A DNA stretch of 16,014 nucleotides from JAQBFJ01 sp032123435 (GCA_032123435.1 JAQBFJ010000108.1:1-16014); one strand, 5' to 3'. Counted from the first letter of the stretch, positions 1 to 5,918 are shown. The notes: a model not told the origin generated them from the letters alone. Numbers and translations: made by a program.

Positions 1-1
1 G

Positions 2-115
2 GCAGTATGCCAGCAGTTAAAAACACTAAAAGAAGATTTGTTGAAAAATAAGAACATTACAGACAAAGTCTCAATGATAGAAAAATTGCTTAATAAGAAA
101 TGTAAAGATACTTAA
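2..115 (+). CDS. C-terminal tail of an unidentified gene (partial)
   Basis: An open frame enters from the left edge and ends at TAA 113-115, giving 37 residues. They are lysine- and leucine-rich and look like a helical C-terminus (for example KTLKEDLLKNKN and MIEKLLNKKC). The stretch is much richer in A and T than the URO-D remnant that follows, which suggests a different origin. I do not recognise the family. It could also be a chance open frame, because too little is visible to judge. Confidence 0.35.
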   Translation, partial: AVCQQLKTLKEDLLKNKNITDKVSMIEKLLNKKCKDT

Positions 116-129
116 TTCTTAAGGGCTGA

Positions 130-852
130 CCCCGTAGCCCAGCGACTCCTGACCGGATTAATTGGGGCAGCCTTGAGAAGAACTATCCGCAGTGGCTAAA
201 GGACGGCGCATGGATCACGGCCGCGCCATGGTACGGCTATGACGTGGTCAACGCGCGGATGTGCAACACGGAAACCATCCTGTTCGCCATGGCCGATGAC
301 CCGGCCTGGGTAAAAGACATGTGTGACCATGGCTGCAATCTCGCGCTGGCGCTTCTCGATCAGCTATGGGACAGGGGCTATATGATCGATGAACTCATGT
401 GGTTCGACGACATGGCCTACAGGAACGGCATGCTCTTTTCGAAGGATATGTGGCGCGAAATAGTCATGCCTTACCAGAAACGCACCATCGACTGGGCTCA
501 TGCGCACGGCATCAAGGTCCAGCTTCACTGCTGCGGCAGAATTACAGCCTTGATCCCGGAGCTCATCGACCTGGGTTTGGATGCCTTGAACCCATTGGAA
601 GTCAAGGCGGGCATGGATCCGATACAGATTAAGAAGGAGTACGGCAATGATTTGGTCTTGCGCGGCGGCTTTGATATCCAGAACTGGTCGGATCCGCGGA
701 AAGCCGAAGACGATATCCGGAGAGTCCTGCCGGCCACGATGAAGTCCGGAGGATACATATTCTCGTCTGATCACTCTGTGGCCGACAGTGTGAGTCTTGA
801 AAGCTACCGACGGATCATCACCTTGGTGCAGGAAATCGGGAGATACTCATAG
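130..852 (+). pseudogene. 5'-truncated URO-D-superfamily (uroporphyrinogen decarboxylase-like) gene
   Basis: The frame is open from the TGA at 127-129 to TAG 850-852. URO-D-like sequence is recognisable from about 163 (WGSLEKNYPQWLKDG), well upstream of the first plausible start, GTG 244. What remains is about 230 residues, covering the middle and C-terminal part of the TIM barrel: GIKVQLHCCGRI, LNPLEVKAGMD and the closing GGYIFSSDHSV. Family members are usually about 330-400 residues, so the N-terminal third is missing. Relatives are uroporphyrinogen decarboxylase and MtaA/CmuA-type corrinoid methyltransferases; the substrate cannot be deduced. A shortened protein could in principle start at GTG 244 but would lack barrel strands, so I call it a remnant. 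A strong attC-like hairpin begins five bases after the stop codon. The upstream join (116-165) marks a recombination or deletion breakpoint. Confidence 0.7.
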
Positions 853-856
853 GTGC

Positions 857-918
857 AGCCAACAAGTCCATGCATGCGACATCGCTACCGCGCCGCCGCA
901 TGATGGATGTCGTTGGCG
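857..918 (+). other. attC-like recombination site A
   Basis: The left box AGCCAAC (857-863) pairs with the right box GTTGGCG (912-918) over six bases. Inside, TCCAT pairs with ATGGA and CATGCG with CGCATG, with one unpaired G between the two blocks on the left arm. The loop is about 18 bases. One-sided extrahelical bases and a CGTT cleavage motif are integron attC hallmarks. The site lies between the stop of the URO-D remnant and the next gene, in the orientation expected for a cassette carrying the upstream gene. Confidence 0.7.
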
Positions 919-928
919 AAAGACAATC

Positions 929-1303
929 ATGGCAAAGCGGAAGAAGAATCTGTCCCCCAAGCATCAACCGTGGGTTGATGCGCGGAAGCGTTTCCACCTG
1001 TCACACGCTCACGTGCAGATGGCGCGCGAGCTTGGTATGAACCCCAAGAAACTCGGTGGAAAAGCCAATCACAAGCAGGAGCCGTGGAAGGTTCCGCTTC
1101 CCGAGTTTATCGAAGAGCTCTACTTTAAGCGGTTTGGGAAGACACGACCGGATACCGTGCGATCGGTCGAACAGATACTCAAAGACAAGAAACAGAAGAA
1201 AGCGGAACGAAAAGCTCGCAAACAAGAGGAAAGAGGTCGCCAACCAGAACCTGCACACGATTTCATAAAGGCCGCCCGTCCTACGGACGAACTGCCTTTC
1301 TGA
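929..1303 (+). CDS. Conserved hypothetical protein, lysine/arginine-rich, 124 aa
   Basis: ATG 929 begins MAKRKKNLSPKHQPWVDARK and starts 11 bases after the attC box at 912-918. The open frame extends further upstream, but that part lies in the attC site and the URO-D remnant. The protein contains ARELGMNPKKLGGKANHKQE and a PLPEFIEELYFKRFGK segment. I recognise these as a widespread small bacterial family of unknown function. The tail (about residues 80-105) is a highly charged helix. The last 21 residues are encoded inside the following attC site (from 1238), so the C-terminus is probably cassette-derived and not part of the conserved fold. No catalytic motif or membrane segment is seen. The basic composition would suit nucleic-acid binding, but that is only a guess. 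The ribosome-binding site is weak (GGCGAAAG). Confidence 0.85.
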   Translation: MAKRKKNLSPKHQPWVDARKRFHLSHAHVQMARELGMNPKKLGGKANHKQEPWKVPLPEFIEELYFKRFGKTRPDTVRSVEQILKDKKQKKAERKARKQEERGRQPEPAHDFIKAARPTDELPF

Positions 1304-1326
1304 AACGCGTGAGGTCAACGTTAGAA
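1238..1326 (+). other. attC-like recombination site B
   Basis: The left box is CGCCAAC (1238-1244) and the right box GTTAGAA (1320-1326), preceded by CAAC. The arms pair as ACCT/AGGT, CAC/GTG, CG/CG, TTTCA/TGAAA and AAAGGC/GCCTTT, with unpaired G and A on the left arm and two single mismatches. The loop holds a further small hairpin, CGTCC/GGACG. About 20 pairs with left-sided bulges make this one of the clearest attC candidates. Its left half overlaps the end of the 124-aa gene. Confidence 0.8.
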
Positions 1327-1339
1327 TATTGAAGAAGAC

Positions 1340-1368
1340 TTGATTTATGATCCAGTTCATGAGATATT
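1340..1368 (+). promoter_or_regulatory. Candidate sigma70 promoter of hicBA
   Basis: A -35 TTGATT (1340-1345) and a -10 GATATT (1363-1368) are separated by 17 bases, 20 bases before the hicB start. Each hexamer matches four of six consensus bases. It lies inside the cassette, downstream of the attC box, so the module would not depend on an upstream integron promoter. Confidence 0.4.
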
Positions 1369-1388
1369 ACAGCCAAAGGTAAACAAAA

Positions 1389-1595
1389 ATGAAGAAAAGA
1401 GAATATCACGTCATTATAGAACAAGATTCTGAAGGATATTATGTAGCAACAGTGCCTGAGCTGGATGGATGCCATACTCAGGCAAAGTCGCTCGATACCC
1501 TTATGAAACGTGTTCAAGAAGCCATTGAGCTGTGTCTTGAAGTTGAGAAATATGTTCCCACTCATTTTGTCGGAATGCAGACGCTCACGGTGTAA
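1389..1595 (+). CDS. hicB: HicB-family antitoxin
   Basis: The 68-residue protein is the short HicB N-terminal type: YHVIIEQDSEGYYVATVPEL, then DGCHTQAKSLDTLMKRVQEAI. It has the partial RNase H-like beta-alpha fold that neutralises HicA. In the family it binds the toxin and, with it, represses the operon. No separate C-terminal DNA-binding domain is visible; the protein ends after VGMQTLTV, so autoregulation may be weak or rely on the complex. The site AAAGGT lies just before ATG 1389. The toxin gene follows after two bases, giving the order hicB-hicA. The pair fills one cassette between attC-like sites B and C. Identification is firm. Confidence 0.93.
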   Translation: MKKREYHVIIEQDSEGYYVATVPELDGCHTQAKSLDTLMKRVQEAIELCLEVEKYVPTHFVGMQTLTV

Positions 1596-1597
1596 CT

Positions 1598-1813
1598 ATG
1601 CCAAAGCTTCCACGGCTCAAGGGAAAAGAACTAATAAAACTTCTCAAGCGTCACGGTTTCGAGGTCATTCGAACGAGGGGAAGTCACCATTTCATGCGCC
1701 ATCCTGATGGACGGGGGACGGTCGTTCCGGTGCATGCAGGAGAAACAATTGGACCAGGACTTCTCAGTAAGATTGTGCGTGACACAGAACTAACATCTGA
1801 CGATTTGAAGTAA
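1598..1813 (+). CDS. hicA: HicA-family mRNA interferase toxin
   Basis: The 71-residue protein has the double-stranded-RNA-binding-like HicA fold: PRLKGKELIKLLKRHGFEVI, then TRGSHHFMRHPDG, with the catalytic histidine in the GSHH segment, and the closing VPVHAGETIGPGLLSKIVRD. HicA toxins cleave mRNA and halt translation. Length and motifs are complete, so it should be active. It starts two bases after the hicB stop (TAA 1593-1595) and is probably translated together with it. The stop TAA 1811-1813 is five bases before the left box of attC-like site C. Confidence 0.93.
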   Translation: MPKLPRLKGKELIKLLKRHGFEVIRTRGSHHFMRHPDGRGTVVPVHAGETIGPGLLSKIVRDTELTSDDLK

Positions 1814-1817
1814 AGAA

Positions 1818-1892
1818 TCCCAACAACAAATCCACCCTACAAAATGACCGCGCTTCACTCGGATCATTTTGAGGGTGATTCAAGCGTTAGGC
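1818..1892 (+). other. attC-like recombination site C (after hicBA)
   Basis: The left box is TCCCAAC (1818-1824) and the right box GTTAGGC (1886-1892), which matches the classical GTTRRRY consensus. The arms pair as AATC/GATT, ACCCT/AGGGT, CAAAATGA/TCATTTTG and CCG/CGG. There is an unpaired C and an unpaired A on the left arm and one unpaired A on the right. About 20 pairs. The right end CAAGCGTTAG closely resembles the ends of well-known resistance-cassette attC sites. Confidence 0.85.
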
Positions 1893-1915
1893 TACAAAGT
1901 CTAGTCGGTATAATA

Positions 1916-2293
1916 ATGAGCTGTGAGTGGGAAAGAGAAATGATTTCTGAAGAAGTATGTCACGTAATAAGGTGGGTGAACATGTTCCTTTACGACATGC
2001 GGTCTAGAGGGGTTGGGATGGTGACACTGAATGAATCGGAACCATTGCCACTGGTGCCCGATCCACGCTGAGGCGAATGTGTGGCACCGGAGTTCTCCAA
2101 GGTTATGAATCGCTTGAAGATAATGTCAGGGCTGAACCCAATCAGGTGCCAGGAGCCAGTTCAAGGGACTGTCGAGGTGACCATGGGCGCTGAGCTACAT
2201 ATAGTGACAATAAGTTTTGATGAAACACGTGAATCAGCTTCCTGTAATATTGAAATCAGGAAGAAAAGCGACTCACAACAAAAGGTTCCATGA
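1916..2293 (+). pseudogene. GspE/PilB-like domain fragment split by an in-frame TGA
   Basis: Two short open frames lie in the same reading frame: 1916-2071 (51 residues) and 2081-2293 (70 residues, GTG start), separated by TGA 2069-2071. Read together they resemble the N-terminal part of type II secretion or type IV pilus assembly ATPases. VIRWVNMFLYDMRSRGVGM resembles the 'VN..L.DA...GASDIH' strand, and MNRLKIMSGLNP resembles the signature before the ATPase core. No Walker A motif follows, so there is no ATPase domain. Either a single small gene was broken by a nonsense mutation, or two coupled small proteins are made (GAGG at 2070-2073 precedes GTG 2081). The family call is tentative. The final codons lie in attC-like site D. 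Confidence 0.4.
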
Positions 2294-2336
2294 TATTGCC
2301 GCTGGACGCGGCGAATCATGAACCTGAACGTTATCT
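2273..2336 (+). other. attC-like recombination site D
   Basis: The left box is TCACAAC (2273-2279) and the right box GTTATCT (2330-2336), preceded by GAAC. The arms pair as AGGTTC/GAACCT, ATGAT/ATCAT and GCCGC/GCGGC, with an unpaired C on the left arm and a five-base loop plus small internal mismatch. It overlaps the last codons of the preceding fragment. Confidence 0.78.
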
Positions 2337-2351
2337 TTTAGAAGATTATTG

Positions 2352-2386
2352 TTGTCATACACATTGTGACAGGGTATTATGTGTAT
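2352..2386 (+). promoter_or_regulatory. vapBC promoter with overlapping inverted-repeat operator
   Basis: A -35 TTGTCA (2352-2357) and a -10 TATTAT (2375-2380) have the ideal 17-base spacing, with strong hexamers. A perfect 7-base inverted repeat, ATACACA (2357-2363) and TGTGTAT (2380-2386), brackets the spacer and touches both elements. That is where a VapBC complex would be expected to bind and repress. GGAGGT (2395-2400) is the ribosome-binding site for vapB. Confidence 0.65.
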
Positions 2387-2407
2387 AGATTAATGGAGGT
2401 GATTAAT

Positions 2408-2611
2408 ATGAGTAGAACCAATGTAGTTTTAGATGACAAACTTGTAGACAAATGCCAGAAGGCCACAGGGATCAAAACCCGAAAGAGCTTGATTGATTTT
2501 GCGTTGCATGAAGTCTTGCGCCATGAGAACCAGAAGAAATTGCTGGAATTGAAAGGCAAAGTCGATTGGCGGGGGGATCTTGCCGCATGGCGGAAAGGTC
2601 GGTTTGCCTGA
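2408..2611 (+). CDS. vapB: VapB-family antitoxin
   Basis: ATG 2408 follows a strong GGAGGT at seven bases; the frame extends upstream but without a ribosome-binding site. The 67-residue protein starts MSRTNVVLDDKLVDKCQKAT, followed by GIKTRKSLIDFALHEVL, a ribbon-helix-helix DNA-binding region typical of this VapB type. A C-terminal arm with KLLELKGKVDWRGDLAAWRK would wrap the toxin. It neutralises VapC and represses the operon. Its stop TGA overlaps the vapC start by one base (TGATG), so the two are translationally coupled. Confidence 0.92.
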   Translation: MSRTNVVLDDKLVDKCQKATGIKTRKSLIDFALHEVLRHENQKKLLELKGKVDWRGDLAAWRKGRFA

Positions 2612-3015
2612 TGGTTCTCGTAGATACAACTGTCTGGATTGACTTTTTCACAGACAAAGTCACGCCTCAGGTTGGCGTATTGGAACTCCTGATTTCCGAA
2701 AGTGAAGATATCTGTACCTGCGGAATTATCCTGGCAGAGGTACTTCAAGGTATCAGGGACGATAATCGATACAGAGAGACGAAAACCCATTTTGATAATA
2801 TTGTCTTTCTTCCCATGCCCCGTGACATTTTCGTGCGCTCCGCCGAGATCTACCGGTCCCTCCGGAAAAAAGGGATCACCGTCCGCAAGCCCCTGGATTG
2901 TATGATTGCTGCAGTTGCCCTCACACATCATGTGCAGTTGCTCCATCACGACAAAGACTTTGACGCAATCGAAAAATATTTCAGTCTCAAGGTCGTAAAA
3001 ATCTGCAAAAAATAA
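2611..3015 (+). CDS. vapC: VapC-family PIN-domain ribonuclease toxin
   Basis: I chose ATG 2611 (MVLVDTTVWIDFF) because it overlaps the vapB stop and places the first PIN aspartate at residue 5, as in the family; the longer frame from 2566 would run through vapB. The 134-residue PIN domain has the acidic set: D5, E43 in ILAEVLQG, the aspartate of KPLDCMIAA and those of HHDKDFD. VapC proteins are Mg2+-dependent endoribonucleases that often cut tRNA or rRNA; the target here is unknown. All active-site residues look intact. The gene ends at TAA 3013-3015, followed by a 149-bp AT-rich spacer. Confidence 0.93.
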   Translation: MVLVDTTVWIDFFTDKVTPQVGVLELLISESEDICTCGIILAEVLQGIRDDNRYRETKTHFDNIVFLPMPRDIFVRSAEIYRSLRKKGITVRKPLDCMIAAVALTHHVQLLHHDKDFDAIEKYFSLKVVKICKK

Positions 3016-3035
3016 CAGGATACTGAAATGGTATC

Positions 3036-3060
3036 GACGGTTCACGTCGGGAAGATGTTA
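3036..3060 (+). repeat. 25-bp dispersed repeat, copy 1 (after vapC)
   Basis: This begins GACGGTTC and ends GGGAAGATGTTA. A second copy at 12055-12079 matches 21 of 25 bases, and all four differences are transitions. Both copies lie just after a toxin gene of a toxin-antitoxin module. Here CGACG/CGTCG could form a small hairpin. Function unknown. Confidence 0.5.
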
Positions 3061-3061
3061 A

Positions 3062-3146
3062 TTTTAACTTGATTGATCGAATATTGTTCATGATGATTCA
3101 TTCAGTTACCAAAATGTTGTAACGTATTGCACATATAACGTTGGCA
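3062..3146 (+). other. Possible attC-like site (after vapBC, weak)
   Basis: A right box GTTGGCA (3140-3146), preceded by ATAAC, is clear and lies 17 bases before the next gene. The left partner is uncertain. TTTTAAC (3062-3068) allows AATA/TATT and GTT/AAC pairing with bulges. AAATAAC at about 3011-3017 is an alternative that would give a site of about 130 bases. The whole spacer is AT-rich. Confidence 0.4.
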
Positions 3147-3163
3147 AGGGCAAGGATGGATGG

Positions 3164-3970
3164 ATGTGCGAATTCTGCATGAAGCATGGCGCGGGGCAAA
3201 CGTGGTACCTACAGGTACAGAACTACTCGGCCGACCGGGTTCGGGGAAGTAAGCGTTTCCGGGACGGTCTGCGGTGGCTGCTGGAAGAAACGCCGAATGA
3301 ATCTGCAGTCGTCAAACGCAGGATGCGACTGCTTGACCTGCCTATCGTGGGATGGGCGGCCAAGCGGTTCATTACACGCAAGATGAAGCCGATTCACTTC
3401 GGGCAGATCCTGACCCTGGATGATGTCGAGAAGGTGTTTGGCCTTGCCGACGAGATCAACCTGTTCCCGTGCATGTGCCGACGACGGTTGACAGGGAAGC
3501 GAGACGAACGTTACTGCTTCGGGCTCGGCAGTTATCCGCGTGAGGTGATGGAGGATATGCCGGAGTTTGTTGCCAACGCACAACGGCTCAGCGTCGCCGA
3601 AGCCACAGAACTGGCCCGCGACTTTGAACGCCGTGGACTTGTCCACACGATATGGACACTGGAAACACCTTTCATTGTCGGGGTGTGCAGCTGCCGTCCC
3701 GGCGAATGCCTTGGCCTCGAATACACCCTTGCAGGGGCAAAAGTCATGTTCAAAGGGGAATCCACGTTTCGGGTCGACCCTGCCCTCTGCATCGCATGCG
3801 GCGCCTGCGAGGAGCGCTGTTACTTCCAAGCCGTCGCGCCGATCTCGAAGTGCGGTACGCACCGTATCGATCCTACGAAGTGCAACGGTTGCGGGCTGTG
3901 TGCCTCCGCCTGTCCCGCCAGTGCAATTTCTGCTCAAACAAAGAAAGGCCAGCCCTTACAATCAGCCTGA
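3164..3970 (+). CDS. Two-[4Fe-4S] ferredoxin-type protein, 268 aa
   Basis: The protein begins MCEFCMKHGAGQTWYLQ; an N-terminal CxxC with a following WYL is a recurring start among hypothetical 4Fe-4S proteins. The C-terminal third carries two clusters: C209-C212-C215-C219 (CIACGACEERC, with Y instead of the usual proline) and C240-C243-C246-C250-P (CNGCGLCASACP). Extra cysteine pairs lie in the middle: C103/C105 (FPCMCRRR) with C118, and C175/C177 (VCSCRPGEC) with C182, so a further metal or Fe-S site is possible. No membrane segment or signal peptide is seen, so it is probably a cytoplasmic electron carrier or redox-enzyme subunit. No partner oxidoreductase is adjacent and the donor and acceptor are unknown. 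AAGGATGG before ATG 3164 is a reasonable ribosome-binding site. Confidence 0.85.
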   Translation: MCEFCMKHGAGQTWYLQVQNYSADRVRGSKRFRDGLRWLLEETPNESAVVKRRMRLLDLPIVGWAAKRFITRKMKPIHFGQILTLDDVEKVFGLADEINLFPCMCRRRLTGKRDERYCFGLGSYPREVMEDMPEFVANAQRLSVAEATELARDFERRGLVHTIWTLETPFIVGVCSCRPGECLGLEYTLAGAKVMFKGESTFRVDPALCIACGACEERCYFQAVAPISKCGTHRIDPTKCNGCGLCASACPASAISAQTKKGQPLQSA

Positions 3971-3987
3971 TTCGATACAACGAAGGA

Positions 3988-4053
3988 TGCCAACAAGGCC
4001 TTCCAGACTATAGGCGGCCCACGGCCGCCTTGCTCTGAAGGCTGACGTTCGAT
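3988..4053 (+). other. attC-like recombination site F (after ferredoxin gene)
   Basis: The left box is TGCCAAC (3988-3994) and the right box GTTCGAT (4047-4053), preceded by TGAC. The arms pair as GCCTTC/GAAGGC, AGA/TCT and a perfect terminal AGGCGGCC/GGCCGCCT around a three-base loop, with an unpaired C on the left arm. The terminal stem is very stable; with no T-run after it, a terminator is less likely than attC. Confidence 0.8.
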
Positions 4054-4058
4054 CTAAA

Positions 4059-4301
4059 ATGAAAAAAATTTACGCAAGCAGGAATCTGACACACTGTGAC
4101 ATGGTTCTGGGCGCTCTCCAGCAATCAGGAATCGACGCCATGTTGAAAAATGAACTTACATGCAACACGGCAGGCGCCAGCATCGTAGGGACACTCGGGT
4201 TCGCATGGCCAGAAGTCTGGGTCAATGACGAGGATGCAGAGACTGCAGTCGAATGTTTGAACGACTCCGGTCTAAGTTTCCTTGAAAACAGTAAGCTTTA
4301 A
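4059..4301 (+). CDS. DUF2007-family small protein
   Basis: The 80-residue protein starts MKKIYASRNLTHCDMVLGAL, followed by QQSGIDAMLKNE, then EVWVNDEDAETAVECL. This is the pattern of DUF2007, a ferredoxin-like fold described as a putative signal-transducing or PII-like protein; its biochemical role is not established. Length is typical. The start codon lies only six bases after the right box of attC-like site F, and no convincing Shine-Dalgarno fits in that gap, so translation may be weak or depend on readthrough from upstream. The zinc-ribbon gene follows after 71 bases and may belong to the same cassette. Confidence 0.82.
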   Translation: MKKIYASRNLTHCDMVLGALQQSGIDAMLKNELTCNTAGASIVGTLGFAWPEVWVNDEDAETAVECLNDSGLSFLENSKL

Positions 4302-4372
4302 GGAAGGACAATAGCATGTAGAGCACGCGTCGCGTAGCCGCGCCGACCGTAAGATCTACGTCCGGTGAAAGA

Positions 4373-4702
4373 ATGCAAAAAAAGAAGAGAATAGGTGCGA
4401 TTGACTACGTTGTGTGGGGTGGGATGTTTCTCTTTATCCTGTCCTGCCTTCTTTGCTCGTTCGAAAGCAGATTCACTCCCGTTGTCCTTGTTGTATGGGG
4501 TGTTTTGTTCGTGATGCTATTGATCTGTGTTGGTATTGACATGCAGAAACTCCACAAGCAGCGCTACTGCCCAAAGTGCGGGGAACGGCTCCAGCTTCCT
4601 TTCTTTCCCAAGCGTAATCAGACGGTTGAGGTGAAATGCAGGAACTGTGGACATACAGAAGATACAGGGGTGACACTGCCCGAAGTGACAATCAGTGATT
4701 GA
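4373..4702 (+). CDS. Small membrane protein with C-terminal zinc ribbon
   Basis: The 109-residue protein has two predicted membrane helices, about residues 11-29 (DYVVWGGMFLFILSCLLCS) and 35-55 (TPVVLVVWGVLFVMLLICVGI). A short linker leads to a C-terminal zinc ribbon with C66-x2-C69 (YCPKCGERL) and C89-x2-C92 (KCRNCGHTE). The ribbon would face the cytoplasm if both termini are inside, which the basic N-terminus MQKKKR supports. I do not recognise a named family, and the cargo or partner is unknown. GGTGAAAG before ATG 4373 may serve as ribosome-binding site. Confidence 0.75.
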   Translation: MQKKKRIGAIDYVVWGGMFLFILSCLLCSFESRFTPVVLVVWGVLFVMLLICVGIDMQKLHKQRYCPKCGERLQLPFFPKRNQTVEVKCRNCGHTEDTGVTLPEVTISD

Positions 4703-4750
4703 CGAGAAGCAAGGCGCATCTCTCCAGAACGGGTGATCTGATCGTTCCGC
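4687..4750 (+). other. Possible attC-like site G (weak)
   Basis: A right box GTTCCGC (4744-4750), preceded by GATC, lies 19 bases before the GH29-like gene. The left side has ATCAG pairing with CTGAT, but the left box reads TGAC where AAC is expected, and the inner arms pair poorly. Position and CGTT motif fit a site; structure is weak. Confidence 0.28.
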
Positions 4751-4769
4751 TAAAGAAAGGATTTGCAGA

Positions 4770-5735
4770 ATGCGAGACACTGAATGGTTTGCGGCCCGCG
4801 GATGGGGGGTGTTTTGTCACTACCTGACAACACCACAGACAACAGCTGACGAATGGAACAGGCGGGTGGATGCTTTTGACGTTCCCGGCCTTGCCCGGCA
4901 GTTATCGTCCGTTGGCACGCCCTATTTCTTCATTACTATCGGCCAGGGCTCAGGACACTACTGCGCGCCGAATGAAACATACGACGCAATCGCGGGCCTG
5001 CGTCCAAGCAAGTGTTCCAAACGTGACTTGGTTTCCGATCTCCATGAAGCACTTCATGCGTTCGGGATTGATCTCATGGTATATGTGCCCGCCGACGGTT
5101 CGTGGGCCGACATGGAGGCGCGAAAAGGTTTGCAGATGCCGGACCATTGGAATGACGGCATGATTACCGATTGGGAAGCTTTCAGCGGCGCCCAATGGGC
5201 TCGGTTCCGCCACGTTCAATTCATGCGGAACTGGGAGGCTGTCTGTCGCGACTGGTCGCTGCGCTGGGGAGCAAAAGTGCGCGGTTGGTGGGTTGATGGA
5301 TGCTACGGGCTGAACTATCGTTATCCGGACGAGGAGGAACCTAACTTCAGAACCTACGCGGCGGCGCTCAGGGCTGGGAATCCGGATGCCATCCTGGCCT
5401 TCAATGCCGGTGTGAAGACGCCCGTGATTCACGCCACGGATCATGAAGACTACACTGCCGGTGAAATATCCACCGCACTGCCCCAATGCGGAGGACCTCT
5501 CGTTACGGGCCCAAGCGGGCATGCGGATCGCTTTCACGTCCTGTCGTTCCTCGGCGAGGATTGGTGCAAAGGGCAGCATCCCCGCTTCCCTGATGAGCTG
5601 GTCCACGGGTATACCAGGCACGTCACGAGCAAAGGAGGCGTAATCACATGGGATGTCCCGATCCAAAACAGCGGGCTGATTCCGGAGGCGTTTGTCGCAC
5701 AACTCGAGTACATCGGAGCCCGCATGCGGAAATGA
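4770..5735 (+). CDS. Putative glycoside hydrolase, alpha-L-fucosidase (GH29)-like, 321 aa
   Basis: The protein starts TEWFAARGWGVFCHYLTTPQ, the 'F...GVF.H' opening seen in GH29-like enzymes. It continues PYFFITIGQGSGHY, DLHEALHAFGIDLMVYVPAD, and the strand KVRGWWVDGCYG, whose aspartate (D176) sits where the GH29 nucleophile lies. GGVITWDVPI closes the barrel. The length corresponds to a catalytic domain only, without the C-terminal beta-sandwich found in many fucosidases. There is no signal peptide, so the enzyme would act in the cytoplasm on imported sugars. Substrate cannot be fixed; an active general acid was not identified. AAAGGA lies about ten bases before ATG 4770. Together with the larger hydrolase at 7796 and the GH32 gene it suggests a glycan-degrading host. 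Confidence 0.75.
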   Translation: MRDTEWFAARGWGVFCHYLTTPQTTADEWNRRVDAFDVPGLARQLSSVGTPYFFITIGQGSGHYCAPNETYDAIAGLRPSKCSKRDLVSDLHEALHAFGIDLMVYVPADGSWADMEARKGLQMPDHWNDGMITDWEAFSGAQWARFRHVQFMRNWEAVCRDWSLRWGAKVRGWWVDGCYGLNYRYPDEEEPNFRTYAAALRAGNPDAILAFNAGVKTPVIHATDHEDYTAGEISTALPQCGGPLVTGPSGHADRFHVLSFLGEDWCKGQHPRFPDELVHGYTRHVTSKGGVITWDVPIQNSGLIPEAFVAQLEYIGARMRK

Positions 5736-5762
5736 CAGGGACCCAGTGAAAGAGGCAGGGAC

Positions 5763-5829
5763 TTACAACGCCTTTTCATGGGGTAAAGTGACTCTAAGGC
5801 ATAACCGCCTGGTCACAAAATAGTTGCCG
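5763..5829 (+). other. Possible attC-like site (after GH29-like gene, weak)
   Basis: A left box TTACAAC (5763-5769) resembles the left box of site D, and GTTGCCG (5823-5829) could be its partner. TTTT/AAAA and TG/CA pair inside. The right box lacks the preceding C seen at the other sites. Low support. Confidence 0.28.
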
Positions 5830-5864
5830 TGGCTAACCCGCGATAATAGCGCGATAACCAGTCA

Positions 5865-5877
5865 GCGCCGCGATTGG
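5865..5877 (+). repeat. 13-bp direct repeat upstream of hipBST (copy 1)
   Basis: GCGCCGCGATTGG occurs exactly here and again at 7726-7738. The two copies flank the hipBST operon, with no further identity on either side. The 376-base gene-free stretch 5736-6111 holds this repeat, a weak attC candidate and the hipBST control region. Confidence 0.6.
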
Positions 5878-5918
5878 GGTGAAAAGAATGAAGACAACAT
5901 CGGTACTGCCAGCATTTT

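Noticed and set aside
1844..1915. Upstream extension of the GspE-like fragment
   Set aside because: These codons lie inside attC-like site C; the first start outside it is ATG 1916.
2069..2071. TGA read as selenocysteine or as tryptophan
   Set aside because: No obvious SECIS-like stem follows. Other genes in the window end normally at TGA, so neither recoding nor an altered code is supported.
2377..3045. 222-residue open frame on the - strand across vapBC
   Set aside because: It lies opposite vapB and vapC, which are clear, coupled and preceded by a ribosome-binding site. The reverse translation shows no family motif.
3209..3937. 242-residue open frame on the - strand across the ferredoxin gene
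   Set aside because: It mirrors a gene with two intact cysteine clusters and has no recognisable domain.
4279..4306. Stem TTCCTT/AAGGAA with AAA/TTT at the end of the DUF2007 gene as a terminator
   Set aside because: It lies mostly in coding sequence, has no T-run after it, and is short.
4303..4366. Possible attC between the DUF2007 and zinc-ribbon genes
   Set aside because: GTAGA/TCTAC and GGAC/GTCC can pair, but there is no GTT box and no AAC box, so I left it out of the site list.
4950..5702. 250-residue open frame on the - strand across the GH29-like gene
   Set aside because: It is a shadow of the + strand hydrolase, with no ribosome-binding site or motif.
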